Shown here: positions 37,841 to 45,748 of the stretch, in pieces | Position numbering within the stretch: position 1 is the stretch's first letter | Layout of the letters: each line of letters opens with the position of its first letter | Assembly: GCF_013266755.1 (NCBI RefSeq) | Contig: NZ_JABRWJ010000009.1 | Location: 1 to 64,000 of the forward strand | Direction: 5' to 3' | Origin: Pseudaquabacterium terrae | GTDB lineage: Bacteria > Pseudomonadota > Gammaproteobacteria > Burkholderiales > Burkholderiaceae_C | DNA length: 64,000 bases | Position numbers and translations under genes: made by a program | Notes under the pieces: generated by a model | The model's database searches: none | What the model saw: the letters and a program-made list of their open reading frames with translations, nothing else | What the model was told of the DNA's origin: nothing

Positions 37841-38359
37841 TTACAGCTTGGCCACGGCCTTGCGCTTGGCCGCGGTAGCGGCCTTCTGGTACTCCTCTTC
37901 GGCCTCCTTGCGCAGCTCGATGGCCGTGTGCAGCGCCTGCTCGTAGCGCTCCTTGCTGTAGGTGTTCTTGCTGGCGATGTAGACGCTGCGGCGCAGCGGC
38001 TTGTCGCCGAAGCGCGGCAGGTTGACCGAGAAGCTGCACTCCTGCACCGAGCTGCCGCGGCGCTGGCGCAGGATCGGTCCGCTGATGCCCACCGGCAGAT
38101 CGTTCTGCTTGTGCGCACTGACCTTGCGCTGCAGCCCGGTCGGCGCGGGCAGCTTGCGCACCCGCGAACGCAGTTCGACGACGGCCAGGGCCAGCGCAGA
38201 GCGCGCACCCTTGTTGTCGTGCGATTTGTCCGAGAAAAAGCGCGTTGGCGTCCCGTAGCGCAACTGCCAGCCGTGTGTGCTGTGCGAGTCGATGCGCTGG
38301 ACGTGTTCGGGTACGCGACAACGCGCCCCGTACGGCAATGTGATGGTCCTGAACTGCAT
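37841..38359 (-). CDS. Putative AP2-like DNA-binding protein
   Basis: A 172-residue basic protein. It appears to hold two AP2/ERF-like units: one around GWQLRYGTPTRFFSDKSHDN with a following helix, and one around LPRFGDKPLRRSVYIASKNT with a long helix (EQALHTAIELRKEAEEEY). The pattern of three strands then a helix, with aromatic and basic residues, fits bacterial AP2 proteins linked to homing nucleases or phages. It ends in a Lys/Ala-rich tail. No nuclease domain is seen. It is lodged between metabolic genes, so it may be an acquired regulator. Family assignment is tentative. Confidence 0.4.
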   Translation of the reverse strand: MQFRTITLPYGARCRVPEHVQRIDSHSTHGWQLRYGTPTRFFSDKSHDNKGARSALALAVVELRSRVRKLPAPTGLQRKVSAHKQNDLPVGISGPILRQRRGSSVQECSFSVNLPRFGDKPLRRSVYIASKNTYSKERYEQALHTAIELRKEAEEEYQKAATAAKRKAVAKL

Positions 38360-38446
38360 GGCCTGGTTCCCCCAACGGAACACCACACCCTGAGGCCGCC
38401 GATCCCTATCGCCGGCGGCGCGTAGTGCCTGAGCATTGCGCAGCGC

Positions 38447-39313
38447 CTAACCATCGATCAACTCGGGGTTCCACGCATGCACGGTCTGTTCTTGCTCCCC
38501 CAGACCTTCAATGCCCAGGCGCATTCTATCCCTAGGCCTCAAATAGACGGGAGAGGGTTTCTGCCCCATCCCGACACCTGGGGGGGTGCCCGTGCTGATC
38601 AGATCCCCTGGATAGAGGGTCATGAAGCGGCTGATGTAGCTCACCAGCTGGGCGACGCCGAACACCATCGTGCGCGTGCTGCCGTTCTGGTAGCGCTTGC
38701 CGTTGACCTCCAGCCACATGCCGAGTTGTTGCGGATCAGCCACTTCGTCGGCCGTTACCAGCCACGGGCCGATCGGACCGAAGGTGTCGCAGCCCTTGCC
38801 CTTGTCCCAGGTGCCGCCGCGTTCGATCTGGTATTCGCGCTCCGAAACATCGTTGACGACACAGTAGCCGGCCACATGTTGCAGTGCATCGTCGACCGAG
38901 ACGTAGCGCGCCCGCGCGCCGATCACGACGCCGAGCTCGACCTCCCAGTCGGTCTTGACCGAGCCCTGCGGCAGCACCACCGCATCGTTGGCACCGATCA
39001 CCGTGCTGGTGTGCTTGGTGAACAGCACCGGCTCCGACGGCACCGCCAGGCCGGATTCGGCGGCATGGTCTGCATAGTTCAGGCCGACGCAGACGAACTT
39101 GCCCATGCCGGCCCACGGCGGCGCGACGCGGCCGGGCTGCTCGATGATCGGCAGGCTCGACGGCTGCAGCGCGCGCAGCGGCGCCAGCCCCTCGGGCGTC
39201 AGCATCGAGGCGTGCAGGTCGGGGATGACGCCCGACAGGTCACGCACCTGGCCCTCGACGTCGAGCAGGGCCGGCTTCTCGCGGCCCTTGGGGCCGAGGC
39301 GCATCAACTTCAT
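38447..39313 (-). CDS. FAH-family hydrolase, 2,4-diketo-3-deoxy-aldonate type
   Basis: A 288-residue fumarylacetoacetate hydrolase family enzyme. It shows the metal site and catalytic signatures: VGLNYADHAAES, FTKHTSTVIGANDAVVLP, DWEVELGVVIG, and GDLISTGTPPGVGMG. In the non-phosphorylative L-fucose/L-rhamnose/L-lyxonate routes this enzyme cleaves 2,4-diketo-3-deoxy acids to pyruvate plus lactate or glycolate. The adjoining upstream SDR matches the dehydrogenase of that same route, supporting the assignment. AAGGAG precedes the ATG. The alternative is a general acylpyruvate hydrolase. Confidence 0.85.
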   Translation of the reverse strand: MKLMRLGPKGREKPALLDVEGQVRDLSGVIPDLHASMLTPEGLAPLRALQPSSLPIIEQPGRVAPPWAGMGKFVCVGLNYADHAAESGLAVPSEPVLFTKHTSTVIGANDAVVLPQGSVKTDWEVELGVVIGARARYVSVDDALQHVAGYCVVNDVSEREYQIERGGTWDKGKGCDTFGPIGPWLVTADEVADPQQLGMWLEVNGKRYQNGSTRTMVFGVAQLVSYISRFMTLYPGDLISTGTPPGVGMGQKPSPVYLRPRDRMRLGIEGLGEQEQTVHAWNPELIDG

Positions 39314-39344
39314 TCGGAACGCTCCTTGCTTGGTACTTGGGGTT

Positions 39345-40112
39345 TCAGTTGGACCAGCCGCCGTCGATGACTTGCGTCGTACCGGTCGTGAAGGCGGATT
39401 CGTCGCTCGCCAGGTAGACGGCGAGCGCGGCGATTTCTTCGGTGCGGCCGAGCCGGCCCATCGGCTGGCGGGCGACGAACGCGGCCTCGACCTGCGCCAG
39501 CGTCTGGCCGCTGGCCTGGGCCTGCGCGTTGATGCGGTCGCGCAGCGACGGTGATTCGACGGTGCCGGGGCAGATGGCGTTGCAGCGCACGCCGCGGGCG
39601 ACGAAATCCGCGGCCACCGCCTTCGTCAGGCCGATCACCGCGGCTTTCGTCGTGCCGTAGACGAAGCGGTTCGGCGCGCCCTTCAGGCTGCCGGCCACCG
39701 ATGCGATGTTGATGATCGAGGCCTGGTCGCCCTGCTGCGCGCGCTCCAGCATGCCGGGCAGCAGCGCCCTGATCGTGCGGTACATCGAGCGCACGTTGAG
39801 GTCGAAGGCGAACGCCCATTGCTCCTCGCTGCACTCGAGCACCGTGCCGGCGTGCACGAAGCCGGCGCCGTTGAAAAGCACGTCGACCGGGCCGGCGGCG
39901 GCCGCCGCAGCGACGATCGCCGCCGGGTCGGTGACGTCGAGCTGGCGCACGCGGCAGCCGATATCGGCGCGCAGGGTTTCGAGCGCATGGGCGTCGATGT
40001 CGGTGGCCAGCACGTCGGCGCCTTCGCGCACGAAGGCCATCGCCACCGCGCGGCCGATGCCTTGGCCCGCGGCCGTCAGGAACGCGGTCTTGCCCTTGAG
40101 TCTTCCAGTCAT
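39345..40112 (-). CDS. SDR, 2-keto-3-deoxy-L-fuconate dehydrogenase-like
   Basis: A 255-residue SDR. Its sequence (AAGQGIGRAVAMAF, VDVLFNGAGFVHAGT, FDLNVRSMYRTIRA, PNRFVYGTTKAAVIGLTKA, NAICPGTVESPSL) closely follows known 2-keto-3-deoxy-L-fuconate dehydrogenases, which oxidise C4 to make the 2,4-diketo acid. The catalytic Tyr-x3-Lys is YGTTK. The downstream FAH hydrolase would take the product. The gene begins 2 bp after the idonate dehydrogenase stop codon, indicating one transcript. Confidence 0.85.
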   Translation of the reverse strand: MTGRLKGKTAFLTAAGQGIGRAVAMAFVREGADVLATDIDAHALETLRADIGCRVRQLDVTDPAAIVAAAAAAGPVDVLFNGAGFVHAGTVLECSEEQWAFAFDLNVRSMYRTIRALLPGMLERAQQGDQASIINIASVAGSLKGAPNRFVYGTTKAAVIGLTKAVAADFVARGVRCNAICPGTVESPSLRDRINAQAQASGQTLAQVEAAFVARQPMGRLGRTEEIAALAVYLASDESAFTTGTTQVIDGGWSN

Positions 40113-40114
40113 GT

Positions 40115-41155
40115 CTATTCCAGTACCAGTTGAACCTTGGTGCTGCGGCTGCGGTCCAGTGCCAGTTCGAACGCTTCCTGCGAACGCGCCAGCGGCAGCT
40201 GCGCACTGATCAGGGGCCGCACGTCGACACGCCGGCTGCGGATCGCCTGCACGGCCCAGTCGAACTCCAGGTGGGCGCGGAAGCAGCCGCGGTAGTCGAG
40301 CTCGCGCTGCATCAGGCTGTTGGCCGGGAACGGCAGCTCGGGCGGCAAGGTGCCGACCTGCACGATGCGGCCGCCGCGGCGCGTCGCCGCCAGGCAGGTG
40401 GCGAGCGCAGCGGGGTGGCCGGCGGCCTCGATCGTCACGTCGGCGATGTCGCTCAGTTCGGACGCTGGCACCTGGTCCGAGCGCACGGTCCGGTCGGCGC
40501 CGACCTGGCGCGCAATGCCGAGCGCGCGGTCGTTCAGGTCGCAGACGATCACCTGCGCTGCGCCGGCCAGGCGCGCGGCCATCACGCACATCGCGCCGAT
40601 GGTGCCGGCGCCCGTGACCAGCACCGTCTCGCCGATCATCGGTCCGGCGCGGTTGACCGCATGCAGCCCGATCGACAGCGGCTCGGCGCAGGCGATCTCG
40701 CCGAGCGTGATGCCGGGCTCGTCGATCGGCGTCAGCTGGCGCTCGCCCATCACGAAGCGCTCGCGGAACATGCCCTGCGCATGCGGGAAGACGCTGGCGC
40801 TGCCGAGGAAGAACATCTTGCGGCAGAGGTTGCCGCGGCCGGCACGGCAGTAGTCGCACAGGCCACAGGGGTGGGAGGGGTTGATGGCAACCTTCTGACC
40901 GGGTTGCACGCGGGTGACCTCGCTTCCGATCGCGACGACGATGCCCGACGCTTCATGCCCCGGTACGAGCGGCTCCCGAATCTCGAACGCACCCACCCGC
41001 CCATGCTCGAAGTAGTGCATGTCCGAGCCGCAGATGCCACCGGCGCCCAGCCGCAGCAGCACGTCGGTGGGTTTCAGCGGCGGCGCCTCTTCCTGTTCCA
41101 TGCGCAAGTCCAGCTTGCCGTGGATCAGGCACGCCATCGTCCATCGTTTATCCAT
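40115..41155 (-). CDS. Zinc-dependent L-idonate 5-dehydrogenase
   Basis: A 346-residue medium-chain dehydrogenase. Catalytic zinc residues appear in GGICGSDMHYFEHG and VPGHEASG, and the structural zinc four-Cys lobe in CGLCDYCRAGRGNLC. The NAD-binding motif is VTGAGTIGAMCV. The overall pattern is that of L-idonate 5-dehydrogenase (IdnD), which oxidises L-idonate to 5-keto-D-gluconate. Gluconate 5-dehydrogenase and gluconokinase genes in the plus arm complete the route. Sorbitol or threonine dehydrogenase activity is a less likely alternative. Confidence 0.8.
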   Translation of the reverse strand: MDKRWTMACLIHGKLDLRMEQEEAPPLKPTDVLLRLGAGGICGSDMHYFEHGRVGAFEIREPLVPGHEASGIVVAIGSEVTRVQPGQKVAINPSHPCGLCDYCRAGRGNLCRKMFFLGSASVFPHAQGMFRERFVMGERQLTPIDEPGITLGEIACAEPLSIGLHAVNRAGPMIGETVLVTGAGTIGAMCVMAARLAGAAQVIVCDLNDRALGIARQVGADRTVRSDQVPASELSDIADVTIEAAGHPAALATCLAATRRGGRIVQVGTLPPELPFPANSLMQRELDYRGCFRAHLEFDWAVQAIRSRRVDVRPLISAQLPLARSQEAFELALDRSRSTKVQLVLE

Positions 41156-41168
41156 GTTCCTCGCCCTC

Positions 41169-42074
41169 TCAGCGCGGCACGATGCGCGCGCCGGTCAACT
41201 GCTCCTGCGCCTCGACCAGCGAGGGCACGAACTTCTTGCCATGGCCCAGCGCGCTGGCCAGCGTCAGCGACTGGTGCACCGCCTCGCCGACCACCGTCGG
41301 AATCGCCAGCGACTCGGCCAGGTGCGTGTAGTAGCGGATGTCCTTGCGGGCATTGTCGAGCTCGAACTTCAGGCCCGCCAGGTCGCCGTTCAGCGTCTTG
41401 GCCATGGCCTGGAACAGACCGTTGTTGATCGGCCCGGCCGACACCAGCCCGACCAGCTTGTGCAGGTCGATGCCGGCGCGCTGGCCGACCGCGAAGGCTT
41501 CCGCGACCGCCGTGCACAAGGCCTGCGCGATGAAGTTGTTCAGCAGCTTCACCGTGTGCCCGGCGCCCGGCCCGCCGACGTGGAAGACGTTCTCGGCGAA
41601 GCAGCGCAGCACCGGCTCGAGGTCCTGGAACACCGCCTCGTCGGCACCGACCATCACGTTGAGCTTGCCGGCTTCCGCCTCGACCGGCGTGCGCGACAGC
41701 GGCGCATCGACGAAGACCACGCCGGCCGCGGCGCAGCGCTCGCGCAGCCGCGCGCTCGACTCGGGCTCGCTGGTCGAGCAATCGACGATCACCAGGCCGC
41801 GCTTCGCACCGGCCAGCAGACCCAGCTCGCCGAGCACCACCGCCTCGACCTGCGGCGAACCGGTGACGCAGATCAGGACGATCTCGCTGCGCTGCGCCAG
41901 CGCCTTCGCATCGGGCAGCTGCAACGCGCCGGCGGCCAGCAGGTCGGCGACGCGCTCGGTGTTGCGGTGCACAGTCAGACCGAGCTCGTGGCCCTTGCCG
42001 AGCAGGTTCCTCGCGATGCCGTGGCCCATCAGGCCCGATGCGCCGATCAATCCGATGCGTCTGGCTGAATCCAT
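41169..42074 (-). CDS. HIBADH-family NAD(P)-dependent dehydrogenase
   Basis: A 301-residue beta-hydroxyacid dehydrogenase (3-hydroxyisobutyrate/tartronate semialdehyde reductase type). The Rossmann motif is GLIGASGLMGHGIARNL, with Ser in place of a usual Gly. The substrate motif DAPLSRTPVEAEAGKLNVMV and the catalytic Lys in GAGHTVKLLNNFIAQ are present. ATG 42074 has GGGGGTG upstream; a GTG at 42083 overlapping the preceding stop is the alternative. It would reduce or oxidise a small semialdehyde or hydroxyacid in the pathway. Confidence 0.85.
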   Translation of the reverse strand: MDSARRIGLIGASGLMGHGIARNLLGKGHELGLTVHRNTERVADLLAAGALQLPDAKALAQRSEIVLICVTGSPQVEAVVLGELGLLAGAKRGLVIVDCSTSEPESSARLRERCAAAGVVFVDAPLSRTPVEAEAGKLNVMVGADEAVFQDLEPVLRCFAENVFHVGGPGAGHTVKLLNNFIAQALCTAVAEAFAVGQRAGIDLHKLVGLVSAGPINNGLFQAMAKTLNGDLAGLKFELDNARKDIRYYTHLAESLAIPTVVGEAVHQSLTLASALGHGKKFVPSLVEAQEQLTGARIVPR

Positions 42075-42079
42075 AGCGG

Positions 42080-42862
42080 TCACCCCCGCCCGACGAAGGG
42101 CATCTTGGTTGCCATCACGGTCATGAACATCACGTTGGCCGACAGCGGCAGCCTGGCCATCGTCAGGAAGCTCTCGGTCAGCGCCGACATCTCCATGCGC
42201 GGCTCGGGCCGCACGCTGCCATCGGCCTGCGGCACGCCCTGCAGCATGCGCGTGGTCATGTCGCTGGCGACGTTGCCGATGTCGATCTGCCCGACCGCGA
42301 TGTCGAAGGGCCGGCCGTCGAGCGACGCGGTTTTCGTCAGCCCGGTGATCGCGTGTTTGGTCGTCGTGTAGGCGATCGAGCCGGGCCGCGGCGCGTGTGC
42401 CGAGATCGAGCCGTTGTTGATGATGCGCCCACCCTGCGGCCGCTGCGCGCGCATCAGCTTGAAGGCCTGCGACAGGCAGAAGAACGCGCCGTTAAGGTTG
42501 GTGTCGACGGCACGCCGCCAGGTGGCGGCGTCGAGCTCGTCGGGCGTGGCCACCGGCAGCGAGATGCCAGCGTTGTTGAACAGCAGGTCGAGCCGGCCGA
42601 AACGGGTCTTGATCTGCTCGAACAACGCCGCAACCGAGGCCTCGTCGCCGACATCGGCACGGATGGCGACGGCCCGCTCGCCGATGTCACCGAACGGGTC
42701 GCCGGCGGCGGCGATGGCCGCCTGCAGCGCCTCGACCCGTCGGCCGGTGAAGACCACGCGCCAGCCGTCGTTCAACAAGGCGGTGGCGCAGGCCTGGCCG
42801 ATGCCGGAGCCGGCGCCGGTGACGAGGGCGATGCGGTTGTGCGGAGCGGTGCTGCTGTTCAT
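42080..42862 (-). CDS. SDR-family dehydrogenase
   Basis: A 260-residue SDR with TGAGSGIGQACATALL, LLFNNAGIS, the Ser-Tyr-Lys site (NGSISAHAPRP; YTTTKHAITGLTK) and a long C-terminal tail (FLTMARLPLSANVMFMTVMA). Members of this type are annotated as sugar or sugar-acid dehydrogenases. It lies second in the minus arm after the IlvD/EDD dehydratase and 12 bp from it. The substrate is unknown, probably an aldose or aldonate. Confidence 0.85.
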   Translation of the reverse strand: MNSSTAPHNRIALVTGAGSGIGQACATALLNDGWRVVFTGRRVEALQAAIAAAGDPFGDIGERAVAIRADVGDEASVAALFEQIKTRFGRLDLLFNNAGISLPVATPDELDAATWRRAVDTNLNGAFFCLSQAFKLMRAQRPQGGRIINNGSISAHAPRPGSIAYTTTKHAITGLTKTASLDGRPFDIAVGQIDIGNVASDMTTRMLQGVPQADGSVRPEPRMEMSALTESFLTMARLPLSANVMFMTVMATKMPFVGRG

Positions 42863-42874
42863 GCGTCGGGGGTC

Positions 42875-44611
42875 CTAATGGTTGTCCTTGGGAACGAAGG
42901 CGCCACGCTGGCCGCGCAGGAAGTCGAGGTCGGCGCCCTCGTCTGCCTGCAGCACGTGGTCGACGTAGAGTTTCCAATAACCGCTCTGCAACGGCGGCGT
43001 CGGTGGCTGCCAGCCGGCGCGGCGACGTTCCAGCTCGGCGTCATCCACGTGCAGGTGCAGCGAGCGCTTGGGCACATCCAGCGTGATCAGGTCGCCGTTC
43101 TTGACCAGCGCCAGCGGCCCGCCGGCGGCGGCTTCCGGGGCCGTGTGCAGCACCACCGTGCCGTAGGCGGTGCCGCTCATGCGCGCATCGCTGATGCGCA
43201 CCATGTCGGTGATGCCTTTCCTCAACACTTTGGGCGGCAGCGGCATGTTGCCGACCTCGGCCATGCCGGGGTAGCCCTTCGGGCCGCAGTTCTTCAGCAC
43301 CAGCACGCAGTGCTCGTCGACGTCGAGGTTCTCGTCGTCGATGCGGCGGTGGAAGTCGTCGGAATCCTCGAAGACCACGGCACGGCCGGTATGCACCATC
43401 AACTCGGGCGTCGCGGCGCTGGGCTTGATCACCGCCCCGCGCGGCGCGAGGTTGCCGCGAAGGACTGCTATGCCCGCCTTGTCCTTGAACGGCGCGTCCA
43501 TCGACTTGATCACCTTCGGATCGTAGTTCTGCGCCTCGGCGATGTTCGCGCCGACGCTGTGCCCGCTGGCGGTCGGGATGTCCAGGTGCAGCACCGACTC
43601 GATCGCCTTCATCACCGCCGGCAGTCCACCCGCGTAGCAGAAGTCTTCCATCAGGTACTCACCCGAGGGCTGCAGGTTCACCAGGCACGGCAGCTCGCTC
43701 GCCAGGCGGTCGAAGTCGTCGATGGTCAGTGGTACGCCGAGCCGGCCGGCGATCGCGATCAGGTGGATCACGGCATTGGTGCTGCCGCCGATCGCAGCCA
43801 GCGTGCGGATCGCGTTCTCGAAGGCTTCACGCGTCAGGACCTTCGTGATCGTCTGGTCTTCATGCACCATGTCGACGATGCGCCGGCCCGCCGCGCGCGC
43901 CAGCACGTTGCGTCGGCCGTCGACCGCCGGGTAAGCCGCATTGCCGGGCAGCCCGATGCCCAGCGCCTCGACCATGCAGGCCATCGTGCTGGCGGTGCCC
44001 ATCGTCATGCAATGGCCGTGGCTGCGGTGCATGCAGCTCTCGGCCTCGAAGAAGTCCTGCAGCTTCAGCGTGCCCGCGCGCACCTCTTCGCTCATGCGCC
44101 AGACCCCCGTGCCCGAGCCCAGCGTCTGCCCGCGCCAGCGGCCGTTGAGCATCGGCCCGCCGGAGACGCCGATCGTCGGCAGCCCGGTGCTCGCGGCACC
44201 CATCAGCAGCGCGGGCGTCGTCTTGTCGCAGCCGAACAGCAGCACCACGCCATCGATCGGATTGCCGCGGATGCTCTCCTCTACGTCCATGCTCGCCAGG
44301 TTGCGATACAGCATCGCGGTCGGCCGCAGCAGCGTCTCGCCGAGCGACATCACCGGGAACTCGAGCGGGAAGCCACCGGCCTCGTGCACGCCGATCTTGA
44401 CCTGCTCGGCCAAGGTGCGGAAGTGCGAGTTGCACGGCGTCAGCTCGCTGAAGGTATTGCAGATGCCGATCACCGGCCGACCATCGAACTGGTCGTGCGG
44501 GACGCCGCGCCCCTTGACCCAGCTGCGGTACGCGAAACCATCACGATCCTGGCGGCCGAACCACTGCTGGCTGCGCAGCTCCTCGGGCTTCTTTCGAGGC
44601 TTCGAACTCAT
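42875..44611 (-). CDS. IlvD/EDD-family aldonate dehydratase
   Basis: A 578-residue Fe-S dehydratase. Typical segments are GICNTFSELTPCNSHFRTLA, GGFPLEFPVMSLGE, LLFGCDKTTPALLMGAAS and SCMHRSHGHCMTMGTASTM, which carry the cluster cysteines. It groups by eye with L-arabinonate/D-xylonate dehydratases rather than dihydroxyacid dehydratase. It makes 2-keto-3-deoxy aldonates. ATG 44611 is used, since the longer frame to 44656 has no ribosome site. It is first in the minus arm, with a GntR-type operator 46 bp upstream. Confidence 0.85.
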   Translation of the reverse strand: MSSKPRKKPEELRSQQWFGRQDRDGFAYRSWVKGRGVPHDQFDGRPVIGICNTFSELTPCNSHFRTLAEQVKIGVHEAGGFPLEFPVMSLGETLLRPTAMLYRNLASMDVEESIRGNPIDGVVLLFGCDKTTPALLMGAASTGLPTIGVSGGPMLNGRWRGQTLGSGTGVWRMSEEVRAGTLKLQDFFEAESCMHRSHGHCMTMGTASTMACMVEALGIGLPGNAAYPAVDGRRNVLARAAGRRIVDMVHEDQTITKVLTREAFENAIRTLAAIGGSTNAVIHLIAIAGRLGVPLTIDDFDRLASELPCLVNLQPSGEYLMEDFCYAGGLPAVMKAIESVLHLDIPTASGHSVGANIAEAQNYDPKVIKSMDAPFKDKAGIAVLRGNLAPRGAVIKPSAATPELMVHTGRAVVFEDSDDFHRRIDDENLDVDEHCVLVLKNCGPKGYPGMAEVGNMPLPPKVLRKGITDMVRISDARMSGTAYGTVVLHTAPEAAAGGPLALVKNGDLITLDVPKRSLHLHVDDAELERRRAGWQPPTPPLQSGYWKLYVDHVLQADEGADLDFLRGQRGAFVPKDNH

Positions 44612-44656
44612 GCGATTGCTGGCTTTCCCGGAGAGGCAGTGTTGGTGCTCAGGCAT

Positions 44657-44675
44657 ATTATGGTATGACGATTGA
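44657..44675. promoter_or_regulatory. FadR-type (GntR/FCD) operator, copy 1
   Basis: The core TGGTATGACGA (44661-44671) fits the FCD-subfamily consensus TNGTNNNACNA exactly. The 19-bp context matches the inverse of a site at 45690-45708 at 16 of 19 positions. It sits in the divergent region between the dehydratase and hydroxyacid dehydrogenase genes, and the GntR gene at 51639 is the obvious candidate. Confidence 0.7.
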
Positions 44676-44709
44676 CCGAGGACTGAGGTCCAACCCGAAG
44701 GAGAGCCAT

Positions 44710-45657
44710 TTGGACAAGCCCGAGGTGCTGGCGGTCTCCAAGCTGTCGCCGCTGTTCAAGCCGCAGCTCGAAGCCGCCTACATGCTGCACGACCGTCTTC
44801 ACGAGACCGATCCGGCGGCGCTGGCGGACGCCGCGCCGCGCATTCGCGCCATTGCCGCCAGCGGCGAATCGAAGGTGCCGGCCGCGCTGATCGAGCGCTT
44901 GCCGGCGTTGCAAATCATTTCAGTGATGGGCGTCGGTTACGACGGCATCGATGTCGCCGCCGCGAAAGAGCGCGGCGTGATGGTCACGCACACGCCGAAC
45001 GTGCTGAACGACGATGTCGCCGACCTCGCGATCGGCCTGATGCTCAGCGCCGCGCGGCAACTGCCCGCTGCCGACCGCTACGTGCGCAGCGGTGATTGGC
45101 AGCGCGGCGCGATGCCGCTGGCGCGCAAGATGTCCGGCGCGCGGCTGGGGCTGGTCGGCATCGGGCGCATCGGCCAGGCCATCGCGCAGCGCGCCGCCGC
45201 CTTCGGCATGCCGATCGCCTACACCGCGCGCACGCCGCGGGCCGAGCTGTCCTACCGTTATTTCCCCGATGCGCGCAGCCTCGCCGCCGAGAGCGATTTC
45301 CTCGTCATCATCACGCCGGGCGGCGCCGGCACGCGCAAGATGATCGATGCCGCGGTGTTGCAGGCCTTGGGGCCGAAGGGCATCCTGGTCAACGTCGCGC
45401 GCGGCTCGGTGGTCGACGAGGCGGCGCTGATCGACGCGCTGGAGAACGGCACCATCGCCGGCGCCGGGCTCGACGTGTTCGAGAACGAGCCGAACGTGCC
45501 GGAACGGCTGAAGGCGCTGCCGCACGTCGTGCTCGCGCCGCACATCGGCAGCGCCACCGGCCAGACGCGCCAGGCGATGGCCGACCTCGCGTTCGGCAAT
45601 CTGCGCGCGCACTTCGCCGGCACGGCGCTGTTGACGCCGGTGCCCGAGTGCCAATGA
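44710..45657 (+). CDS. D-isomer-specific 2-hydroxyacid dehydrogenase
   Basis: A 315-residue NAD(P)-dependent reductase of the glyoxylate/hydroxypyruvate reductase type. It has GLVGIGRIGQAIAQRAA (coenzyme motif) and the catalytic Arg, Glu and His in NVARGSVVDEAAL, DVFENEPNVP and LAPHIGSATG. The TTG start at 44710 is chosen because AAGGAG lies six bases upstream, whereas the ATG at 44665 lies inside the operator. It would reduce 2-keto or glyoxylate products of sugar-acid cleavage. First gene of the plus arm. Confidence 0.85.
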   Translation: MDKPEVLAVSKLSPLFKPQLEAAYMLHDRLHETDPAALADAAPRIRAIAASGESKVPAALIERLPALQIISVMGVGYDGIDVAAAKERGVMVTHTPNVLNDDVADLAIGLMLSAARQLPAADRYVRSGDWQRGAMPLARKMSGARLGLVGIGRIGQAIAQRAAAFGMPIAYTARTPRAELSYRYFPDARSLAAESDFLVIITPGGAGTRKMIDAAVLQALGPKGILVNVARGSVVDEAALIDALENGTIAGAGLDVFENEPNVPERLKALPHVVLAPHIGSATGQTRQAMADLAFGNLRAHFAGTALLTPVPECQ

Positions 45658-45689
45658 ACTGTGCGGGTAAGTCCGGAACAGTCGATCGA

Positions 45690-45708
45690 TCAATCATCAT
45701 ACGATAAC
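45690..45708. promoter_or_regulatory. FadR-type (GntR/FCD) operator, copy 2
   Basis: The inverse strand reads TCGTATGATGA, ten of eleven positions of TNGTNNNACNA, with flanks matching copy 1. It is 40 bp before the ABC binding-protein gene, so it probably controls the transporter unit. Confidence 0.7.
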
Positions 45709-45748
45709 ACCACTGCGGGCACGGCCCGACACGCAAGGAGACAGTCGC

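Noticed and set aside
36140-38425. A 760-codon plus-strand frame opposite the UxaA and AP2-like genes
   Set aside because: A shadow frame by composition; the minus-strand genes are well supported.
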